Origin: Yoonia sp.
Lineage (GTDB): Bacteria > Pseudomonadota > Alphaproteobacteria > Rhodobacterales > Rhodobacteraceae
Reading direction: 5' to 3'
DNA length: 6,064 nucleotides
NCBI GenBank assembly: GCA_020627605.1
Contig: JAHDGO010000129.1
Location: forward strand, 1 to 6,064
Every line of letters begins with the position of its first letter. The first letter of the stretch is position 1. Positions 1 to 6,064 of the stretch are shown here, piece after piece. A program made the position numbers and the translations under genes. The notes under the pieces are model-generated. The model searched no databases, was not told where the DNA came from, and saw nothing but the letters and a program-made list of their open reading frames with translations.

Positions 1-1295
1 ATCAGATAGGCAAAGATCAAGAGCCAGATCGAGCCGGTGAAAAGCAACCCGGTCGAGATATCGAAATTCGCCCGCATCCACGCGTCTAGACCGTTGTCGA
101 AGGCGGCGAAGGGCACCAACAGGCCCACGGCAATCACCCCGCCGGGAACAGCATAGCCGATCCGCGCAAGGTAAAGCGATGCGCGCGTCAGCCGGTTGCG
201 CATCACCCGGTGCAGCGTCCCAAGGGTCAGCGCCGCCAGCACCGCCAGCACCGCCGCAATCCCCGCCAGTGTCAGTGAATTGCTGATAAAGCCCAGATAG
301 CGGCTGCTGAGCAGGTTCTGCTCTGATCCGATGGCCATGGTACCAAGCGCCAGCACTGGCAAAAGCACACCCAACAGCACCGGCAAAAGACAAAAGATCA
401 CCGCACCGGTTTGCTGGCTGCGGGTCAGTGTCAAACGCTCCATCGGCATGTTGCGCCGGCCGTTGGCATATTGTGCCTCCCCCCGGCTGCTGCGTTCCAG
501 CATGGCCAGAAGCAGCGCAAAGGCCAGAAGCCCCAGCGCCAGCTGGGCGGCGGCAGCCCTGTCGGCGAGGGTGAACCAACTGGTGTAAATGCCGACGGCA
601 AATGTCTGCACTCCAAAATAGGCCACCGTGCCAAAATCGGCGATGGTTTCCATGGCCACCAGCATCACGCCCGATGCAATGGCCGGGCGCGCCATGGGCA
701 GTGACACTTTGAAGAATGCCTGAAACGGCGACTTGCCGAGGACGCGCGCAGCCAGAAATGTGCTCGCCCCTTGCGCAGAAAAAGCCGCACGCGCCAAAAG
801 ATAGACATAGGGGTAGAGCACGAGCGTCAGCATCATTGCCGCCCCACCTAGCGATCTGATCTCGGGGAACCAATAGTCGCGCGGGCCCCAGCCCGTCAGA
901 TCCCGCAAGGTGCTTTGTACAATGCCGGGGTGGTCCAGCACATGGGTATAGCCGTAGGCCAGCACATAAGCCGGAAAGGCGAGCGGCAGCGCCAGCGCGA
1001 TCTCGATCCAGCGGCGACCTGGGAAATGGGTCATGGTCACGAGCCATGCCGCCCCGGCCCCAATGACAGCACTGCCTGCCATGACAAGGACAACCAGCAG
1101 AATTGTGGTGACGATATACCCTGTCAGAACGGTCTGCGCCAAATGCTGCAATGTCCCGAAGGACCCTGACAGCGCAGCAGTCAGAACACCGATGTAAGGG
1201 ATGACACAGATCACCGTCACGATGCCGGCGCCCAGCACAAAACCAGTGCGCAGGGCGCTGCGTGTCAAAGGGGTTTTGGGTGAAGTGCCAGCCAT
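1..1295 (-). CDS. fbpB: FbpB-type Fe(3+) ABC transporter permease (partial, C-terminus beyond left edge)
   Basis: Inner-membrane permease of a ferric-iron importer; it would pair with a periplasmic Fe(3+)-binding protein (FbpA) and an ATPase (FbpC), neither seen here. The frame is open from ATG at 1295 to the window edge, giving 431 residues of a family usually about 550 long. The start has an AGGTGG Shine-Dalgarno (1300-1305, read on the minus strand). Hydrophobic segments lie near residues 18-40, 60-86, 96-118, 148-168, 206-226, 249-265, 297-321, 337-359 and 379-398. The first ATPase-coupling EAA-type loop is near 179-209 (AARVLG, then KVSLP and ARPAI). Family-typical stretches are ETIADFGTVAYFG (216-228), GIYTSWF (235-241) and YAVPGGVIAVGLL (381-393). 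The second EAA loop should fall outside the window. The family is clear. Iron as substrate is inferred from resemblance to FbpB; the related thiamine permease ThiP is less likely. Transcription is divergent from the DsbA-like gene. Confidence 0.
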   Translation of the reverse strand, partial: MAGTSPKTPLTRSALRTGFVLGAGIVTVICVIPYIGVLTAALSGSFGTLQHLAQTVLTGYIVTTILLVVLVMAGSAVIGAGAAWLVTMTHFPGRRWIEIALALPLAFPAYVLAYGYTHVLDHPGIVQSTLRDLTGWGPRDYWFPEIRSLGGAAMMLTLVLYPYVYLLARAAFSAQGASTFLAARVLGKSPFQAFFKVSLPMARPAIASGVMLVAMETIADFGTVAYFGVQTFAVGIYTSWFTLADRAAAAQLALGLLAFALLLAMLERSSRGEAQYANGRRNMPMERLTLTRSQQTGAVIFCLLPVLLGVLLPVLALGTMAIGSEQNLLSSRYLGFISNSLTLAGIAAVLAVLAALTLGTLHRVMRNRLTRASLYLARIGYAVPGGVIAVGLLVPFAAFDNGLDAWMRANFDISTGLLFTGSIWLLIFAYL

Positions 1296-1441
1296 GACGC
1301 CACCTAATCCATTCCGGGGGCAAGGGGCAAGTTTGCACGCCAGCCTGCGACACTAACGCGGATGTGTCTGGTGGTCCCGCAGGCAAAATGGTTCTATGGT
1401 CCCGATCAACCGACAACGCACCAGACTGGGGGCAATCGAAG
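1296..1441. other. Divergent intergenic region
   Basis: This 146-bp gap separates the start codons of the minus-strand iron permease and the plus-strand DsbA-like gene, so promoters for both should lie here. I see no convincing -35/-10 pair on either strand and no clear Fur, Irr or CueR-type operator. A GTG-initiated in-frame extension of the DsbA-like gene from 1364 is possible, but it would put 26 polar residues ahead of a good signal peptide and is unlikely to be used. Confidence 0.
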
Positions 1442-2158
1442 ATGCGCAATGTGATTCTGGCCATGACGCTGGCTTTGGCGCCTGCCGCCGCAACCGCGCA
1501 AGCGCTGACCGAAGACCAGATCAAGCAACTGGCGCTTGAAGCGATCATCGAGAACCCCGAAATCATCCGTGACGCCATTGTCCTGTTGCAAGAGCGCGAG
1601 AATGCCGCTCAGGCCGCAGCACAGACCGCGCTTTTGCAGCAGCAGCGCGCGCTTTTGGAAGACGATGCCAACGCGCCGTTTGTTGGTCCGGCCGATGCTG
1701 ACGCCGTGGTGGTAGAGTTTTTTGACTACAACTGCCCCTACTGCAAACGCGCCGCCGCGCAGGTCAAGACACTGTTGGAACAGGATGAGGCGGTAAAGGT
1801 TGTTTATCGCGAATGGCCGATCCTTGGAGAAGGCTCTGTCTTTGCGGCGCGTGCTGCGTTGGCTGCCCGTGCGCAGGGCAAATACGAAGACATGCATTGG
1901 GCCTTGATGGAAATGCGCGGCCGGGCAGAAGAGGCCTCTGTCATGGCGGCGGCCCGCAATGCAGGGCTGGATATCGACCAGTTGCGTGCTGACATGGACA
2001 GCGCCGAGGTCGACGCCCATATCGAGACGACGCGGATGCTGGCGCAGGGACTCGGCTTTACCGGCACGCCCGCCTTTGTCATCGGTGATGCGCTGATCCC
2101 CGGTGCGGTCGCTCTTGAAGACCTGCAAGGCTATATCGCGACCGTGCGCGGCGAATAG
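1442..2158 (+). CDS. Exported DsbA/ScsC-like thiol-disulfide oxidoreductase
   Basis: Predicted periplasmic thioredoxin-fold protein that oxidises or isomerises cysteine pairs; 238 residues from the ATG at 1442. This start is preferred because it gives a compact signal peptide (residues 1-19; charged MRN start, hydrophobic core, ATA cleavage site before QA). A weak GGGGG ribosome site lies at 1428-1432. An open frame reaches back to a GTG at 1364, which would bury the signal peptide. Residues 20-78 are a helical, Gln/Ala-rich region with IIENPEIIRDAI (35-46), resembling the N-terminal oligomerisation segment of ScsC-type proteins. The catalytic motif is C98-P-Y-C101, preceded by FFDYN. The conserved cis-proline loop is T209-P210 in GTPAF. 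ScsC (suppressor of copper sensitivity) proteins are copper-linked in enterobacteria, and copA follows 85 bp downstream. A copper role here is inferred. No DsbB- or ScsB-type redox partner is in the window. Confidence 0.
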   Translation: MRNVILAMTLALAPAAATAQALTEDQIKQLALEAIIENPEIIRDAIVLLQERENAAQAAAQTALLQQQRALLEDDANAPFVGPADADAVVVEFFDYNCPYCKRAAAQVKTLLEQDEAVKVVYREWPILGEGSVFAARAALAARAQGKYEDMHWALMEMRGRAEEASVMAAARNAGLDIDQLRADMDSAEVDAHIETTRMLAQGLGFTGTPAFVIGDALIPGAVALEDLQGYIATVRGE

Positions 2159-2179
2159 CACAATTTCTGACGGCGGCCC

Positions 2180-2210
2180 TTGACCTTCCAGTGACTGGAG
2201 CCCCTATGTG
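2180..2210 (+). promoter_or_regulatory. CueR/MerR-family copper-responsive promoter and operator
   Basis: The -35 is TTGACC (2180-2185) and the -10 is TATGTG (2205-2210), separated by 19 bp. This overlong spacer is the hallmark of promoters that MerR-family activators untwist. The operator left half ACCTTCC (2183-2189) overlaps the -35 exactly as in the E. coli copA promoter, and the dyad centre at 2193 sits at the same offset. The perfect core dyad is TCCAGT-G-ACTGGA (2187-2199). The right half is GGAGCCC (2197-2203) rather than the consensus GGAAGGT, so the outer right half-site is degenerate. Transcription should start near 2217, giving a leader of about 27 nt before copA. The cognate regulator is encoded downstream in the same operon. 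Confidence 0.
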
Positions 2211-2230
2211 ATGCCTATGGCAATCACAAA

Positions 2231-2236
2231 AAGGGG
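2231..2236 (+). promoter_or_regulatory. Ribosome binding site fixing the copA start
   Basis: AAGGGG, seven bases before the ATG at 2244. The same frame is open back to a GTG at 2208, but that codon overlaps the -10 element and lies upstream of the expected transcription start. ATG 2244 is therefore the start compatible with the copper promoter, and it places the metal-binding CGSC at residues 14-17, as usual for a single N-terminal HMA domain. Confidence 0.
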
Positions 2237-2243
2237 TGCGGCC

Positions 2244-4485
2244 ATGCCGAGTGAACTGACTTTGCAATTGTCCGGTTTGTCCTGCGGATCATGTGTCGCG
2301 CGGGCCGAGGCGGCCTTGGAAGGCGTGCCCGGCGTGCAGGCCGCAAACGCCAATCTGGCCACCCAGAACATGCATGTGGTCTACCAACCGGGGCAGGCCA
2401 CGCCAGCGGCATTGGCCGCGCTGGTCACAAAGGCGGGCTATCCGGCGACGCCACTGGATGCGCCTGACCAGACCGAGGACCGCCATACGGCAGAGGCCGC
2501 GTCACTGGCCCGCCAGACCGCCATCGCCGCTGCACTGAGCCTGCCGGTGTTCCTGATGGAAATGTCGCGCCATTTCATCCCCGGTGTCGCTGCGCTGATT
2601 GATCAAAGCATTGGGCGCCAGACATCCTGGGTGGTGCAGTTTGTGCTGACCACGCTGATCTTGGTGGGTCCGGGGCGCATGTTCTTTGCCAAGGGTTTGC
2701 CAGCGCTGGTGCGCGGTGCGCCCGATATGAACGCCCTTGTGGCCATCGGAACCGGCGCGGCTTGGGGGTTTTCGACTGTGGCCACCTTCTTGCCCGGCCT
2801 GCTGCCTGTGGGCACGCGCGCGGTGTATTTTGAGGCGGCAGCGGTCATTGTCACGCTGATCCTGCTGGGCCGATTGCTCGAGGCGCGTGCGAAGGGCCGC
2901 ACAGGGGCCGCCATTCGCAAGCTGGTGGGGTTGCAGCCGCAGACCGCCCTCGTGATGCGCGACGGAGGGGCCGTCGAAACACCAATTGCGGAGATTGCCG
3001 TCGGGGACGTCCTGCGCGTGCGCCCGGCAGAGCGGATCGCGCTTGATGGTGTGGTGACCGAAGGCCAGTCTTTCGTCGATGAAAGCATGTTGAGTGGGGA
3101 GCCTCTGCCAGTGGCGAAAGTGCCGGGGGATACCGTGACCGGCGGGACGCTGAATGGTGCGGGCGGTTTCCTGTTTGAGGTGCATCAGATCGGGCGTGAT
3201 ACAGTGCTGGCGCAAATCATCGCCATGGTAACACGTGCGCAGGGTGTAAAGCTGCCGGTGCAGGCGCTGGTCAACCGGATCACGTTGCGGTTCGTCCCCG
3301 TGGTCCTTGTGATTGCGGCACTGACGGTGCTGGGCTGGTTGCTGCTTGGGCCTGAACCGGCACTGGGGCACGCGCTGGTGGCCGGGGTGGCTGTTCTGAT
3401 CGTGGCCTGCCCTTGCGCGATGGGCCTTGCCACACCAACCGCGATCATGGTGGGCACAGGCCGCGCGGCAGAGCTTGGCGTCCTGTTTCGCAAGGGCGAT
3501 GCCTTGCAGACCTTGCAAGATGCAACCGTCGTGGCCTTTGACAAGACCGGCACGCTGACCGCTGGCGCACCAGGGGTGACGGGCATCTGGCCTGCGGAGG
3601 GCTTTGATGCAGACGCCATACTGCGTGCCGCTGCCAGTGTTGAGGCCGCGTCAGAGCATCCCTTGGGTCGCGCCATTGTCGATGCGGCCAAGGTGCGGGG
3701 CATCAGCCTGGCAGAGGTGACAGATTTTCACAGCGAGACCGGCTTTGGCGTCGGTGGCCAGGTTGATGGACAGGCGGTCCTGGTCGGTTCAGCGGATTTG
3801 ATGGCGCAGTCAGGCATCGCGACAGATGTATTCACGGCGCAGGCAGCCAAGCACGCCGATTTGGCTGAAACCCCACTTTACCTTGCAATTGAGGGGCAGT
3901 TGGCCGGGCTGCTGGCAGTGGCTGACCCGATCATGCCAGAGGCCCGCGCGACGATTGCCGCGCGCCGCCGGTAAAGAGGTGGCCCTGATCACAGGTGATG
4001 GGGCCGCCACTGCGCAGGCCGTCGCTGCGCGGTTGGGGATCAGCCACGTGGTGGCGGGTGTCAGGCCGGACGGCAAGGCGGCGGCGATTGCGACGTTGCA
4101 GGACCAAGGCAAGACCGCTTTTGTCGGTGATGGCATCAATGACGCGCCTGCGCTGGCCAGTGCTGATGTGGGCATCGCCCTTGGCACCGGCACAGACGTT
4201 GCCATTGAAAGTGCCGATGTGGTGCTGATGTCGGGGCATCTGCAGGGGGTGCAGAATGCCTTTGCCATCAGTCGCGCGACGATGCGCAACATCCGGCAGA
4301 ACCTGTTCTGGGCCTTTGCCTACAACGTGGCACTGATCCCGGTGGCGGCTGGCTTGCTGGTCCCGTTTGGCGGGCCACAACTGTCGCCGATGCTGGCCGC
4401 GGGCGCGATGGCGCTGTCGAGTGTCTTTGTGCTGAGCAATGCCCTGCGCCTGCGCTGGGTTGCCGGATCGGAGGGACAGACATGA
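2244..4485 (+). pseudogene. copA: Cu(I)-exporting P1B-type ATPase CopA, interrupted by a frameshift
   Basis: Inner-membrane pump that uses ATP to expel Cu(I) from the cytoplasm. The first frame (2244-3974) holds an HMA metal-binding domain with G-L-S-C14-G-S-C17, six membrane segments, the actuator-loop LSGEP (283-287), the ion-path C389-P-C391, the phosphorylated D433 in DKTGT, and the nucleotide-domain S-E-H472-P473. It then stops at TAA 3972-3974. The next frame continues the protein from about 3961 with TGD (3991-3999), the hinge motif GDGIND (4126-4143), AYN in the seventh membrane segment, and MALSS in the eighth. CPC, YN and MxxSS together point to Cu(I)/Ag(I) rather than Zn/Cd specificity. 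Repaired, the protein would be about 747 residues, normal for the family. As read, the first fragment lacks the GDGIND hinge and last two membrane segments, so it should be inactive. Expressed from the CueR-type promoter and overlapping cueR. Confidence 0.
3957..3975 (+). other. Frameshift site inside copA
   Basis: Upstream the frame reads [14 protein letters not shown] and then ends in RRR-stop (3963-3974). The alternative frame gives [13 protein letters not shown] from 3961, which is the expected continuation. Homologues typically read ATIAALRAAG here, so the simplest repair adds 2 or 5 bases (one Leu codon plus two bases) near 3957-3963. The site is a GC-only run, and the 7-mer CCGCGCG occurs at both 3944-3950 and 3958-3964. 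That favours replication slippage or a sequencing/assembly error. The stretch carries no recognisable programmed-frameshift signal. Confidence 0.
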
Positions 4486-4871
4486 ATATCGGCGATGCGG
4501 GGCAGGCCGCTGGCCTGCCAGCCAAGACCATTCGCTATTATGAGGATATCGGCCTGATCACACCGGCGCGCGATGCCAATGGGTATCGCGATTTCAGCGA
4601 TGCTGACGTGCATCGCTTGCGGTTTCTGGCCCGTGCGCGGGCCTTGGGCTTTGCGATTGAGGATTGTCGCAAGCTGCTGGCGCTATGGGCTGACACCGGA
4701 CGGGCGAGCGCTGATGTCCGCGCGCTGGCAAGCGAGCATCTGCTTCAGATCGAGACAAAGATCAGCGATCTTCAGCAAATGCATGCAACCTTGTCGCATC
4801 TGGTGACCGCATGTGCGGGGGACGACCGGCCTGATTGCCCGATCCTGCAAGGGCTGGAAAAGCGGCTCTAG
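4482..4871 (+). CDS. cueR: CueR/HmrR-type Cu(I)-responsive MerR-family regulator
   Basis: Cytoplasmic dimeric activator that binds Cu(I) (also Ag(I) or Au(I) in known homologues) and switches on copper-efflux promoters. It has 129 residues, a typical length. The N-terminal MerR winged helix-turn-helix covers about residues 1-70, with [14 protein letters not shown] (15-28) and [11 protein letters not shown] (33-43). A long dimerisation helix follows at about 80-107. The metal-binding loop is C111-x7-C119 (CAGDDRPDC), and S76 stands where divalent-metal sensors of the family carry a cysteine; both features mark the monovalent copper subgroup. The start ATG overlaps the copA stop in ATGA (4482-4485) and has a strong GGAGGG ribosome site at 4470-4475. 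It should be co-transcribed with copA from the promoter at 2180-2210, so it likely activates its own expression. HmrR is the name often used for alphaproteobacterial members. Confidence 0.
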   Translation: MNIGDAGQAAGLPAKTIRYYEDIGLITPARDANGYRDFSDADVHRLRFLARARALGFAIEDCRKLLALWADTGRASADVRALASEHLLQIETKISDLQQMHATLSHLVTACAGDDRPDCPILQGLEKRL

Positions 4872-4872
4872 A

Positions 4873-6064
4873 TTATTCGCGTGCCCGCAGCACCTGTGCG
4901 GGGCGCGCGGCCAGTGGCCGCCATGCAAAGGCCAGCCCGGCCAGGAGGGACGCAAGGATGCCGCCGCCAACGATCAGCAGGGCGTTCCCCCAGATCACAC
5001 TGTAATCAGTTTCCATGATGTAGGTGGAGACGGCCCAGCCCCCCAGAATACCTGCCCCCAGCGCCACGAGGCCAGCGCCAAGCCCAAGAATGGCGGCACG
5101 CAAGGCAAAGCTGGTGATGATCCGGCTGCGCGACGCGCCTACGGTTTTCAGCACGGCGGCTTCGAACGTGCGCGCGCGCTCACCTGCGGCGGCGGCACCG
5201 ATCAGCACCAGAAAACCAGTCACAAGCGTGATCAGCGCGCCATAGCGTGTCGCCGCAGAGATGCCGCCGACCAGCTCAATGATCTGGTCAATGGCGTCGC
5301 GAATGCGAATCGCCGTGATATTGGGGTAGGCACTGGCCAGATCGCGCAGGATCGCCGCTTCGGCGGCTTCCTCCGCATAGACGGTAGAGATCCAGCTATG
5401 CGGGGCACCGGCCAGCGCGCCCTCGTTCATGGCCAGAACAAAGCCTATGCCTGCGTCTTCCCAACTGACCTCGCGAAAGCTGGTGACCTCTGCTGTGATG
5501 TCACGGCCCAGCACGTTGACGGTCATCACGTCACCCAGTTGCAGACCCATCTCGGTCGCTTCTTCAGCGGAAAAGCTGATTTGCGGCGGACCCGCGTAAT
5601 CGGCGGACCACCATGTGCCTGCGGTGATCTCTGTCCCTTCTGGCTGCGCCGCGGCATAGGTGATGCCCCTGTCGCCTTGGGTCACCCAATGACCGCCTGT
5701 CGCCTCGTCCGCTGGCTGGCCGTTGATCTGCGTGATAATGCCCCGCAGCATCGGCGCCGTGTCAACACGGGCGACCGCCGGATCATCGTCAAGCCGGGCG
5801 CGAAACCCATCAATTTGATCAGGCTGGATATCGACGAAGAAATAGCTTGGCGCGACCTCTGGCAGGTCATCGGCAAAGGCGCTGCGCAGGTTGCCGTCAA
5901 TCTGGCCCACCGCCGCCAGTACAGTCAGGCCAAGACCAAGCGAAAGAACAACCGATGTCGCCTCGCCCCCGCGGGCGCCAATGGCGCCGAAGGCCAGCCG
6001 CAGGGCAGGGCGGCCCCGCGCGGGCTTGCGAAAACGGCGGGCGATCCAGCGCAGGGCGATGGCC
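4873..6064 (-). CDS. YbbP-like FtsX-family ABC transporter permease (partial, N-terminus beyond right edge)
   Basis: C-terminal 396-odd residues of a large inner-membrane ABC permease of the MacB/LolC/FtsX superfamily. Such proteins work with a YbbA-like ATPase; the transported substrate is not established. The frame stays open from the TAA at 4873-4875 to the window edge. A GTG at 5910 is only an internal codon, since family-like sequence continues upstream of it. Seen in order from the edge: a basic cytoplasmic stretch, a membrane segment (SVVLSLGLGLTVLAAV, about 5908-5955), then GQIDGNLRSAF and a roughly 200-residue periplasmic domain with SYFFVDIQPDQ. Three C-terminal membrane segments follow (about 5185-5244, 5038-5106, 4921-4986), with the coupling motif AAVLKTVGASRSRI between the first two and the ending RPAQVLRARE. 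The family normally has about 800-850 residues, so roughly half is missing. It converges on cueR with one base between the stop codons and is probably unrelated to copper. Confidence 0.
   Translation of the reverse strand, partial: AIALRWIARRFRKPARGRPALRLAFGAIGARGGEATSVVLSLGLGLTVLAAVGQIDGNLRSAFADDLPEVAPSYFFVDIQPDQIDGFRARLDDDPAVARVDTAPMLRGIITQINGQPADEATGGHWVTQGDRGITYAAAQPEGTEITAGTWWSADYAGPPQISFSAEEATEMGLQLGDVMTVNVLGRDITAEVTSFREVSWEDAGIGFVLAMNEGALAGAPHSWISTVYAEEAAEAAILRDLASAYPNITAIRIRDAIDQIIELVGGISAATRYGALITLVTGFLVLIGAAAAGERARTFEAAVLKTVGASRSRIITSFALRAAILGLGAGLVALGAGILGGWAVSTYIMETDYSVIWGNALLIVGGGILASLLAGLAFAWRPLAARPAQVLRARE

Noticed and set aside
331..1169. Several plus-strand open frames within 331-1169
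   Set aside because: They are shadows of the minus-strand iron permease, whose continuous frame has clear membrane segments and an EAA-type loop.
1366..1426. Inverted repeat GTCTGGTG (1366-1373) / CACCAGAC (1419-1426) upstream of the DsbA-like gene
   Set aside because: Eight-base arms with a 45-base loop are close to chance in GC-rich sequence, and the spacing fits neither a terminator nor a known operator.
1406..2161. Long antisense open frame (251 codons) opposite the DsbA-like gene
   Set aside because: It mirrors a gene with a clear signal peptide, CPYC and cis-Pro motifs; its product is Arg/Gly/His-rich with no recognisable domain, as expected from GC-rich shadow frames.
2159..2180. Possible terminator between the DsbA-like gene and copA
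   Set aside because: No hairpin followed by a T-run is visible in these bases.
2502..3518. Antisense open frame of 338 codons opposite copA
   Set aside because: The product is His/Gln/Arg-rich and low-complexity, lacks any family motif, and lies wholly over conserved ATPase sequence on the other strand.
3963..3975. Programmed ribosomal frameshift in copA, analogous to the E. coli CopA(Z) event
   Set aside because: The E. coli event is a -1 shift just after the first metal-binding domain that yields a short chaperone. Here the shift is +1-type, mid P-domain, with no slippery heptamer, and the direct +1 product would be about two residues short of the usual family sequence at this point.

Overview
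The window looks like a piece of a GC-rich alphaproteobacterial chromosome, most likely Rhodobacterales/Roseobacter-like. This is inferred from base composition, protein style and a HmrR/CueR-type copper module; no rRNA or other marker gene is present to confirm it. Coding density is high, with five genes. The two outer genes run off the window edges. No tRNA, rRNA, CRISPR array, insertion sequence or integration site was recognised.

Layout: (1) 1-1295, minus strand: 5' part of an FbpB-type ferric-iron ABC transporter permease, cut by the left edge. (2) 1296-1441: short divergent intergenic region. (3) 1442-2158, plus strand: exported DsbA/ScsC-like thiol-disulfide protein with a CPYC active site. 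(4) 2180-2210: a MerR-family copper promoter, with a -35 TTGACC, a 19-bp spacer carrying a CueR-type dyad, and a -10 TATGTG. (5) 2244-4485, plus strand: Cu(I)-exporting P1B-type ATPase CopA, split by a frameshift near 3957-3963. (6) 4482-4871, plus strand: CueR/HmrR copper(I)-sensing regulator, overlapping the copA stop by 4 bp. (7) 4873-6064, minus strand: C-terminal part of a YbbP-like FtsX-family ABC permease, cut by the right edge and convergent with cueR across a single base.

The centre is a compact copper-efflux operon. CueR would sense cytoplasmic Cu(I) and activate the overlong-spacer promoter, raising CopA to pump Cu(I) out of the cytoplasm. Because cueR is translationally coupled behind copA, it would also raise its own level. 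The periplasmic ScsC-like protein just upstream could protect or isomerise cysteine proteins under copper stress, but it lies before the CueR promoter and the link is only contextual.

The most notable feature is the copA frameshift. Every Cu-ATPase motif is intact on one side or the other, and the promoter and regulator are intact. The lesion is therefore either very recent or a sequencing/assembly error in a GC-rich stretch. I see no convincing novel system here; the window is a recognisable copper-homeostasis locus between unrelated transporter genes.
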